5,560 nt of DNA from an uncultured Ruminococcus sp. (GTDB lineage Bacteria; Bacillota; Clostridia; Oscillospirales; Ruminococcaceae), in contig CAMBJF010000165.1 in the NCBI GenBank assembly GCA_945867875.1, positions 1 through 5,560 on the forward strand, read 5' to 3'. Position numbers and translations under genes: made by a program. The notes below the pieces were generated by a model. That model saw only the letters and a list, made by a program, of their open reading frames with translations. It was not told where the DNA came from and did no database searches. Positions 1 through 4,947 of this stretch are shown here, piece after piece; within the stretch, counting starts at the first letter, position 1; each line of letters begins with the position of its first letter.

Positions 1-14
1 ACCATATCATACAC

Positions 15-43
15 AAAAAAGCCACCCTTTCGGGTGACTTTTT
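15..43 (-). terminator. Intrinsic terminator of the phosphohexomutase-like gene
   Basis: Read on the minus strand, GTCACCC and GGGTGGC form a 7-bp stem (with one G-U pair) around a GAAA tetraloop, followed by TTTTTT. A flanking A-tract lets the stem extend. It lies about 45 nt past the TGA of the minus-strand gene. On the plus strand the same stem has a C-A mismatch, so it probably acts mainly on minus-strand transcripts, although a T-run also follows on the plus side. Confidence 0.75.
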
Positions 44-53
44 CGACAGACTG

Positions 54-87
54 AGTCCCTGTTCCCACCCGAGAACAGGGACTTTTT
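54..87 (+). terminator. Intrinsic terminator for an off-window plus-strand gene
   Basis: AGTCCCTGTTC (54-64) and GAACAGGGACT (73-83) form a perfect 11-bp stem with an 8-nt loop, followed by TTTT at 84-87. On the minus strand no T-run follows this hairpin, so the orientation is plus. Its T-run reaches the first base of the stop codon of the convergent minus-strand gene. The gene it serves lies left of the window. Confidence 0.75.
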
Positions 88-1283
88 CATTGCTTAGCCG
101 CATTACTGATGATACCTGCATAAAAATCGCAAAGCTCTGCGGCGGTCTCGGCGGCGTAGCTCTCAACGCAGAGCATAACGCCCTTTCCCGTCCGCACGGG
201 GCGTATCGTCACCCTGCCGTTTTCGCCGTCACCGATAACGCCGCTCTCCTCCATTCCCGTTACGCAAAGCTTTTTGAGAAGCTCCGAGGGGCGGTCAACG
301 GGAATGTACCTGTTTATGTCCGCATAGTCGGGAAGTCCTTTCAGAGCTTCGCTGAGAGTTTTGTTCTCCTCACCTAAAATGTCAAGAACGGTCATCATAA
401 GAACGATACCGTCATTTGCAAACATCTGCTCGGCGGCGGCTTTTCTTGCGGCAAGGCATCTGCCCGAGGGAGAGCTTTCATTCACGCACACAGCTCCGCC
501 GCAGCTTAAAATTTTTCTTCCGTAAAGCCCCGCAAGCTTTTCCAAGGCTCTGGGGGCTTTTCCGCACACCGCCGCATCTTTTCCCTGCTCAAAAAGCCGT
601 CGGCAGCACAGCATTATCAGCTTGTCACGGAAAACATAGCCCGTTTCGTCGGAATAGGCTGAAATACGCCTGCCGTCAGCACTGATGCGAAATGCTATCC
701 GCTCGCCGTTTTTATTCCCCCTGCCCGAAAGTATGTCGCCGCACACACGCATTACCGAGGGAGAAGAGCTGTACACGTCCGCATAGACCTTTGCAGGCTC
801 GGAGCGGAGGAATGAGGCGGCTTTGGCGGCATACAGCTCATCTGCTCCCCCGAAGCTGCGGATATCTCCGAAATGGCTGTATGGCAGCTCCTTTGAACTT
901 TGGAGCGCCTTTTCAATTTTCTCCTCATAGCTTCGGTACAGCGGCAGTCCGTCTCCCGAAAAAAGGCTCAGTGAGGCGGTTATTTCCGTGTGAACGTGGC
1001 AGCCTGCGGTGCAGCCGAGGACTTTTGCGGCATATGCTGCTGCGGGGGCACAGCACTCTCCCGCAAATATGCACCTTGCTCCTGCGGCAGATGCCCCCGA
1101 CGCAAAGGCATATGCAAGGGCGTCTGCCCCCGTTCCCGAGCCGTGGGACACGAGTATTGAGGCTTTTTCGCAGGCTGTGGCTCTTCCCGCGGCGGCGGCA
1201 TCATCACAGGTGATGTTCCCCGAACCCGAAGCTATAAGCCTGCTCTCCTCTTCAAAATGGAGCCGTTCGACATTGCTTTTCAC
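87..1283 (-). CDS. Degenerate alpha-D-phosphohexomutase-like protein (probable pseudoenzyme)
   Basis: A 398-residue protein that follows the phosphoglucosamine/phosphomannomutase layout from end to end but has lost the catalytic loops. Visible landmarks, numbered from the chosen start: an N-terminal GSGNIT segment (about 20-25) where the family has its glycine-rich start; an ILVSHGSGTG strand (43-52) in place of the usual IGRDTR; FSGDGLPL (108-115), matching the segment just after the catalytic loop; GYVFRDKLI (215-223); and a C-terminal domain with RVTIRP (357-362). The catalytic serine loop (family TASHNP) reads HVHTEITAS and is about 4 residues shorter. The metal loop (family DGDADR) reads RISADGRR. 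The sugar loop (family GGEQSGH) reads VNESSPSGR. The phosphate loop (family RPSGTEP) reads RPVRTGKG. The frame is intact over nearly 400 codons, which suggests a retained protein rather than a decaying gene. It is unusually rich in cysteine (17) and alanine. The GTG start at 1283 was chosen for its AAAGGGG 8 nt upstream; an upstream GTG at 1313 would add 10 residues but lacks spaced ribosome-binding sequence. Fold membership is an alignment by eye; role unknown. Confidence 0.7.
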   Translation of the reverse strand: MKSNVERLHFEEESRLIASGSGNITCDDAAAAGRATACEKASILVSHGSGTGADALAYAFASGASAAGARCIFAGECCAPAAAYAAKVLGCTAGCHVHTEITASLSLFSGDGLPLYRSYEEKIEKALQSSKELPYSHFGDIRSFGGADELYAAKAASFLRSEPAKVYADVYSSSPSVMRVCGDILSGRGNKNGERIAFRISADGRRISAYSDETGYVFRDKLIMLCCRRLFEQGKDAAVCGKAPRALEKLAGLYGRKILSCGGAVCVNESSPSGRCLAARKAAAEQMFANDGIVLMMTVLDILGEENKTLSEALKGLPDYADINRYIPVDRPSELLKKLCVTGMEESGVIGDGENGRVTIRPVRTGKGVMLCVESYAAETAAELCDFYAGIISNAAKQ

Positions 1284-1291
1284 GATAATTT

Positions 1292-1298
1292 CCCCTTT
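1292..1298 (-). promoter_or_regulatory. Ribosome binding site deciding the GTG start at 1283
   Basis: On the minus strand AAAGGGG sits 8 nt before the GTG at 1283-1281. The alternative GTG at 1313 has only GAG directly abutting it, with no spacing, so the inner GTG is the better start. Confidence 0.55.
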
Positions 1299-1347
1299 CA
1301 GTGTATGTATCACCTCTATTCTTGACCAGAATTGGGCATATCATTCA

Positions 1348-1400
1348 GCAAAATGCATATTTCACATCTAAAGGGTGTGAAAATATACGTGCAAAATGCA
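1348..1400. promoter_or_regulatory. Candidate operator region upstream of nadB
   Basis: Two exact copies of GCAAAATGCA (1348-1357 and 1391-1400) lie 43 bp apart, about four helical turns. Between them is an inverted repeat, TTTCACA (1360-1366) and TGTGAAA (1376-1382), with a 9-bp spacer; it extends outward through an ATA/TAT pairing if one base is bulged. The second direct-repeat copy ends one base before the -35 hexamer of the nadB promoter, a good place for a regulator. The known NAD-synthesis repressor of many Firmicutes is NiaR (YrxA); I cannot match these elements to its site with confidence. The region could equally serve the divergent minus-strand gene. Confidence 0.4.
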
Positions 1401-1401
1401 A

Positions 1402-1430
1402 TTGAAAAAAATGGGGGAATGTGGTATAAT
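1402..1430 (+). promoter_or_regulatory. Sigma-A-type promoter of nadB
   Basis: TTGAAA (1402-1407) and TATAAT (1425-1430) are separated by 17 bp. The -10 is preceded by TGG, giving an extended -10. Transcription would start near 1437, leaving a leader of about 39 nt. A second TATAAT at 1440-1445 has no -35 partner at the right distance. The leader contains a small hairpin, TGCGG (1446-1450) with CCGCA (1457-1461), that abuts the ribosome binding site AAGGAAG (1463-1469). Confidence 0.8.
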
Positions 1431-1475
1431 TTTATCGAATATAATTGCGGGTATCTCCGCAGAAGGAAGATCTTT

Positions 1476-2927
1476 ATGGAAAAGCATTATGACGTCATTA
1501 TTGCAGGCACAGGTGTGGGCGGACTTTACACAGCCCTCTGCCTGCCCGAAACTATGAATATACTTGTCATCAGCAAGAGAGAGCTTGACCTCTGCAATTC
1601 CGCTCTGGCACAGGGCGGCGTGGCAGCTGTCTACAAGCCCGTTGACGATGACAACACCACTCTCCACACCAACGATACCCTTATCGCAGGCGGCTTCAAG
1701 AACAATCCCGACTCCGTAAAGGTGCTTGTTACCGAGGCTGCGGGAGAAATTCAGCACATCATCGACATCGGCGTTGATTTCGACAAGGACGAGAACGGTC
1801 AGCTTGACAGAACTCTCGAGGGCGGTCACAGCCGCAGAAGAATTTTTCACCACAAGGACTCCACAGGTGCTGAGGTAACTGCCAAAATACGTGCGGCAGT
1901 GCTTGCAAGAAAGAATATCACCGTTGTTGACAACGCTTTGCTCTGCCGTATGAAGAAAATAAGCGGCGGCTTTGCGGCTGACATCTTAAAGGATAATGTT
2001 CACACCACCGTTACCGCTCAGTTTGCTGTTATGGCTACAGGCGGCATCGGCAGGGTTTATGACTACACCACCAACTCCGCCATTGCCACAGGCGACGGAA
2101 TCGCTATGGCGTATGATATGGGTGCTGAGATTCGCAATCTTTCCCTTATCCAGTTCCACCCTACCGCATACAACAACAAGGAATCAAGAGAATGCTTCCT
2201 TATTTCCGAGTCTGTAAGAGGCGAGGGCGCATATCTTCTCAACTGCAATAAGGAGCGCTTTATGCAGAATTATGATGAGCGCCTTGAGCTTGCTCCCAGA
2301 GATGTTGTTTCCCGTTCAATTATCCTTGAAAGCAGAAAGACAAACAGCGACGAGTTTTACCTTGATATCCGCTACAAGGGCAAGGAATACCTCAGCAATC
2401 GTTTCCCGATGATATACGATTTCCTCAAAACCCAAGGAATAGATATGGGCGAGGATCTTATCCCCATTTTCCCCTGCCAGCATTATCTTATGGGCGGCAT
2501 CAACGTAAATACCTCCGCTCAGACTGATATAAACGGTCTCTATGCAGTCGGCGAGTGCTCACACACAGGCGTTCACGGCAACAACCGTCTTGCATCAAAT
2601 TCCCTCCTCGAAGCTCTTGTTTTCGGTCACAGAGCTGCTATAGATATGAGCGAGAAGCTTGATAAGAATGATGTATGCGAGGAATACGAGTTCCCCGAGC
2701 CTGTTGATGCAGAGCCTATCCCCCACGGCATCAGAACGGAAATTCGCCACATTATGCAGAAATCCTTCTTTGTTATCCCCGACAAGCAGAAGGCTCTGGA
2801 GGGCTTTGAGAGAGTTTCCGAAATTAAGAAAATGCTGGAAAGCGGCAATTACATCATTGACAGAGACTTTGTTGAGGCACATTCCCTTGCAACTGTTGCA
2901 TACCTTGTGCTCAAAGAAGTCATTTAA
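1476..2927 (+). CDS. nadB: L-aspartate oxidase
   Basis: Catalyses FAD-dependent oxidation of L-aspartate to iminoaspartate, the first step of de novo NAD synthesis; the product is then used by quinolinate synthase (NadA). It is a cytosolic flavoprotein of the succinate dehydrogenase/fumarate reductase family, and in anaerobes fumarate is a likely electron acceptor. The 483-residue protein shows the dinucleotide-binding GTGVGG (11-16), the family signature NSALAQGGVAAV (41-52), HTNDTLIAGG (64-73), EGGHSRRR (115-122), ATGGIGRVY (187-195), QFHPTA (226-231), VRGEG with Arg248, CQHYLMGG with His336, and GVHGNNRLASNSLLE (365-379) with Arg371; these Arg and His positions match the substrate-binding residues of the family. 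The ATG at 1476 follows AAGGAAG by about 6-8 nt. The open frame extends upstream to 1332, but that part contains the promoter. About 99 residues remain after the FAD-binding part, and the ESRG...DYP motif of longer relatives such as E. coli NadB (540 residues) is absent. nadA and nadC are not in the window; the gene appears monocistronic. Confidence 0.95.
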   Translation: MEKHYDVIIAGTGVGGLYTALCLPETMNILVISKRELDLCNSALAQGGVAAVYKPVDDDNTTLHTNDTLIAGGFKNNPDSVKVLVTEAAGEIQHIIDIGVDFDKDENGQLDRTLEGGHSRRRIFHHKDSTGAEVTAKIRAAVLARKNITVVDNALLCRMKKISGGFAADILKDNVHTTVTAQFAVMATGGIGRVYDYTTNSAIATGDGIAMAYDMGAEIRNLSLIQFHPTAYNNKESRECFLISESVRGEGAYLLNCNKERFMQNYDERLELAPRDVVSRSIILESRKTNSDEFYLDIRYKGKEYLSNRFPMIYDFLKTQGIDMGEDLIPIFPCQHYLMGGINVNTSAQTDINGLYAVGECSHTGVHGNNRLASNSLLEALVFGHRAAIDMSEKLDKNDVCEEYEFPEPVDAEPIPHGIRTEIRHIMQKSFFVIPDKQKALEGFERVSEIKKMLESGNYIIDRDFVEAHSLATVAYLVLKEVI

Positions 2928-2939
2928 CGGATAATTTTC

Positions 2940-2969
2940 CTCCCGTGCCACGAGGTACGGGAGTTTTTT
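2940..2969 (+). terminator. Intrinsic terminator after nadB
   Basis: CTCCCGTGCC (2940-2949) pairs with GGTACGGGAG (2954-2963) through 10 pairs, one of them G-U, around an ACGA tetraloop, followed by TTTTTT (2964-2969). It begins 13 nt after the nadB stop, and its T-run ends one base before the ribosome binding site of the next gene. Confidence 0.9.
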
Positions 2970-2979
2970 CGGAGGATAT

Positions 2980-3465
2980 ATGATAACTGTAAGAAAATAC
3001 ACGGCGGCAGACCTGCCCGATATGATAAGGATATGGAATCAGGTAGTTGAGGACGGCATTGCGTTCCCACAGGAAAATCTCCTTGACGCCGCTTCGGGAG
3101 CGGAGTTCTTTGCGGCGCAGAGCTATAACGGCGTTGCCGCAGACGAAAACGGCAAGGTCTGCGGACTGTACATTCTCCACCCCAACAATGTTGGCAGATG
3201 CGGACATATCTGCAACGCAAGCTATGCCGTTGACAGGGATATGCGCGGGCTCCACATCGGCGAAAAGCTTGTGACCGACTGCCTCGCTCAGGCAAAAAAG
3301 CTGGGATTTGGCGTTATGCAGTTTAATGCGGTGGTCGCAACAAATATTCACGCAAGACATCTGTATGAACGCCTTGGATTTACTCAGCTTGGCGTTATCC
3401 CCAAGGGATTCCGTATGAAGGACGGTCACTATGAGGATATCTGTCCTTATTATCACGAGCTGTAA
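2980..3465 (+). CDS. GNAT-family N-acetyltransferase
   Basis: A 161-residue single-domain protein of the GCN5-related acetyltransferase fold, which transfers acetyl from acetyl-CoA to an amine; the substrate cannot be told from sequence. It starts with a typical beta-1/alpha-1 segment (ITVRKYTAADLPDMIRIWN, 2-20). The acetyl-CoA pyrophosphate loop is RGLHIG (89-94), within the usual RxxGxG/A motif, but the first Gly position is His92. Motif B is seen as NIHARHLYERLGF, followed by a beta-strand and a GFRMKDGHYED tail. The stretch GRCGHICNASYAV (72-84) reminds me of the Mpr1-like acetyltransferases that act on proline analogues; this is a weak resemblance from memory. GGAGG (2971-2975) lies 4 nt before the ATG, rather tight. 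The gene is between the nadB terminator and its own terminator, so it looks like a single-gene unit, yet it has almost no upstream space for a promoter. Confidence 0.85.
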   Translation: MITVRKYTAADLPDMIRIWNQVVEDGIAFPQENLLDAASGAEFFAAQSYNGVAADENGKVCGLYILHPNNVGRCGHICNASYAVDRDMRGLHIGEKLVTDCLAQAKKLGFGVMQFNAVVATNIHARHLYERLGFTQLGVIPKGFRMKDGHYEDICPYYHEL

Positions 3466-3510
3466 TTATGTCAGCTGATGAAAACATAATACAAAACAAA
3501 TATTTTTGCA

Positions 3511-3549
3511 AAGCAGGCGGACTTTTTTTCAAAAACCGCTTGCTTTTTT
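3511..3549 (+). terminator. Intrinsic terminator after the GNAT gene
   Basis: AAGCAGGCGG (3511-3520) pairs with CCGCTTGCTT (3536-3545), 10 pairs with one G-U. The 15-nt loop can pair further (T-tract with AAAAA). TTTTTT at 3544-3549 follows. The 3' arm contains the TTGCTT used as -35 of the next promoter, so terminator and promoter overlap. Confidence 0.8.
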
Positions 3550-3568
3550 CTGCAATATGCGTTATAAT
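3540..3568 (+). promoter_or_regulatory. Promoter of the pheS leader transcript
   Basis: A consensus -10 TATAAT (3563-3568) is placed 17 bp after TTGCTT (3540-3545), which matches the first three bases of TTGACA. Transcription would begin near 3575, giving a leader of about 350 nt before pheS. The -35 lies in the 3' arm of the preceding terminator. Confidence 0.65.
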
Positions 3569-3600
3569 ATAAGCGCAATAGGTTTGCAATGTACAAAAAC

Positions 3601-3899
3601 ACGATGAACGGGAATGGACGGTAAGGTTTTACAGTCCTCAGTAAGTGCCCGCCGTTTTTGACACATACAGAGAATCGGGACCGCATTAATGCGGCTGGAA
3701 GTCCCGTTGTGTCGGCAGGTCTCCGAATTTCGCCCGTGAGTGGCTGCCTTGAACGTATTTCAAGTAGGGGCAGACGAATGACTGCGTTAAAGTCGGGGGG
3801 ATGTCTGTCCTTAGCCTTTGTACGAGCTGAATTTATGCTCAGTTAAAGTCGGGAATAGATATTTCTCCTGTGCCTGAAGGATCGGGTACGGGTTTTTTT
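3601..3899 (+). promoter_or_regulatory. T-box-like riboswitch leader of pheS (Phe specifier), atypical antiterminator region
   Basis: T-box leaders bind uncharged tRNA and allow transcription of aminoacyl-tRNA synthetase genes. Seen here: a Stem I base with GATGA (3603-3607) and GTGAG (3736-3740) flanking the helix ACGGG (3608-3612)/CCCGT (3733-3737), as in the T-box kink-turn; AGTA (3640-3643) for the specifier-loop E motif; and GAATTTCG (3725-3732) on the opposite side, where UUC (3729-3731) or the overlapping UUU both read Phe. Helix GACACA (3660-3665)/TGTGTC (3708-3713) comes next, then CAGAGA (3668-3673), helix CGGGAC (3676-3681)/GTCCCG (3701-3706), a palindromic distal arm and GCTGGAA (3694-3700), matching the AG bulge/distal loop pair. 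Stem II is TTGAA (3749-3753)/TTCAA (3759-3763), then AAGTAGG and a IIA/B-like ACG...CGTTA. A terminator follows at 3867-3899. Not found: the AGGGTGGNACCGCG antiterminator sequence; no TGGT exists anywhere in the leader to pair with the ACCA end of tRNA-Phe. The location before pheS fits the Phe reading. Confidence 0.65.
3867..3899 (+). terminator. Leader terminator (regulatory) upstream of pheS
   Basis: CCTGTGCCTGA (3867-3877) pairs with TCGGGTACGGG (3882-3892), 11 pairs including three G-U, around an AGGA loop, followed by seven T (3893-3899). It lies 25 nt before the pheS start and after the T-box-like elements, so it is probably the conditional terminator of the leader. The G-U pairs make it weaker than the other terminators here, as suits a regulated one. 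Confidence 0.8.
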
Positions 3900-3924
3900 A
3901 TTTTATAAGAAAGGATCGAAACAG

Positions 3925-4944
3925 ATGAAAGAACAGCTTGAAAAGATACTCCAGTCTGCTCAGAAAGAGCTTTCGGAGTGTCACGACCTGAAAATTATGG
4001 AGGAGCTGAGAGTTAAATTCCTCGGCAAAAAGGGCGAGCTCACCTCTATCCTTAAGCAGATGGGCGGTCTCTCCGCAGAGGAAAGACCCGTTATCGGTCA
4101 GCTTGCAAACAAGGTCCGTTCGGACATTGAAGCAAAACTCACAGAAAAGGCTGAGGCTCTCAAAAGCGAGGCAGCCGAAAAGAAAATGGCGGAGGAGACT
4201 ATCGACGTTACTCTTCCCGGAAAGGCACCCCGTCCCGGCCGTCTCCACCCCCTTACCGCTACTCTTGAAGAGGTAAAGGAAATATTCCTGGGTATGGGCT
4301 TTGACATTGTTGACGGCCCCGAGGTCGAGACCGATCACTACTGCTTTGAGGCGCTCAATATGCCCAAGCATCACCCTGCAAGAGACACACAGGACACCTT
4401 CTACATCAACGAGAACGTTGTTCTGAGAACTCAGACATCAAGCGTTCAGATACGTACAATGGAGCAGAGAAAGCCCCCTATCAGAATCATCTCCCCCGGC
4501 CGTGTTTACCGTTCCGATGCGGTTGATGCCACACATTCACCTCTTTTCCACCAGATAGAGGGACTTGTTATCGACAAGGGCGTTACTTTGGGCGACCTTT
4601 ACGGCACACTTGACCTCCTTATGAAGAAGCTTTACGGCAAGGACGCCAAGATTCGTCTCCGTCCCCACCACTTCCCCTACACAGAGCCCTCCGCAGAGGT
4701 CGATCTCGTATGCTTCAACTGCGGCGGCAAGGGCTGCTCTATGTGCAAGGGCGAGGGATATGTTGAGCTTCTCGGCTCGGGTATGGTCCACCCCGAAGTC
4801 CTCAGAGGCTGCGGCATCGACCCCGAGGTCTACAGCGGCTTTGCATTCGGTATCGGTCTTGAGCGTATCACTATGGGCAGATATCACATCAATGATATGA
4901 GACTGCTTTATGAGAATGATATGAGATTTTTGGGACAGTTCTGA
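3925..4944 (+). CDS. pheS: Phenylalanine--tRNA ligase alpha subunit
   Basis: Catalytic alpha subunit of the cytosolic alpha2-beta2 enzyme that activates phenylalanine with ATP and loads it onto tRNA-Phe; it needs PheT. The 339 residues match the usual bacterial length. An N-terminal coiled-coil tRNA-binding arm covers about 1-90. The class II catalytic core follows: motif 1 region around HPLTATLEEVKEIF (108-121) and GPEVETDHYCFEALN, motif 2 GRVYRSD (192-198) with HSPLFHQIEG (204-213), and motif 3 GFAFGIGLERI (305-315). Ala307 occupies the amino-acid pocket position known as Ala294 in E. coli. An insert with four cysteines (Cys263, Cys266, Cys271, Cys274; CxxC-x4-CxxC) resembles that of other Firmicutes PheS and could bind zinc. 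The ATG follows AAAGGA by about 9 nt. The leader upstream suggests control by uncharged tRNA-Phe. pheT does not follow directly: a membrane protein gene starts 3 nt after the stop. Confidence 0.97.
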   Translation: MKEQLEKILQSAQKELSECHDLKIMEELRVKFLGKKGELTSILKQMGGLSAEERPVIGQLANKVRSDIEAKLTEKAEALKSEAAEKKMAEETIDVTLPGKAPRPGRLHPLTATLEEVKEIFLGMGFDIVDGPEVETDHYCFEALNMPKHHPARDTQDTFYINENVVLRTQTSSVQIRTMEQRKPPIRIISPGRVYRSDAVDATHSPLFHQIEGLVIDKGVTLGDLYGTLDLLMKKLYGKDAKIRLRPHHFPYTEPSAEVDLVCFNCGGKGCSMCKGEGYVELLGSGMVHPEVLRGCGIDPEVYSGFAFGIGLERITMGRYHINDMRLLYENDMRFLGQF

Positions 4945-4947
4945 TAA

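Noticed and set aside
692..1213. Plus-strand open frame of 173 codons opposite the phosphohexomutase-like gene
   Set aside because: Its product is arginine- and proline-rich low-complexity sequence typical of an antisense shadow, and the minus-strand frame has recognisable family structure.
1284..1420. Divergent promoter for the minus-strand gene
   Set aside because: On the minus strand only weak matches were found (for example TTCACA with TATGCA at 16 bp); none is good enough to annotate.
1440..1445. Second TATAAT as an alternative nadB promoter
   Set aside because: No -35-like hexamer lies 16-18 bp upstream, and the hexamer at 1425-1430 has both a good -35 and an extended -10.
1332..1475. 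In-frame upstream extension of nadB by 48 codons
   Set aside because: It contains the -35/-10 promoter and the repeats, lacks NadB-like sequence, and the ATG at 1476 has a good ribosome binding site and starts directly at the FAD-binding strand.
3682..3693. Perfect 12-bp palindrome CGCATTAATGCG as a protein-binding operator
   Set aside because: It sits exactly where the distal arm of T-box Stem I belongs, between the AG bulge and GCTGGAA, so an RNA hairpin is the simpler explanation.
3658..3846. Open frame of 62 codons inside the pheS leader
   Set aside because: It begins with TTG, has no ribosome binding site, and overlaps the Stem I and Stem II helices, which explain the sequence better.
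3573..3899. Other structured RNAs (RNase P RNA, tmRNA, 6S, lysine, SAM or c-di-AMP riboswitches)
   Set aside because: None of the conserved core sequences I know for these classes is present, while the T-box Stem I signatures are.
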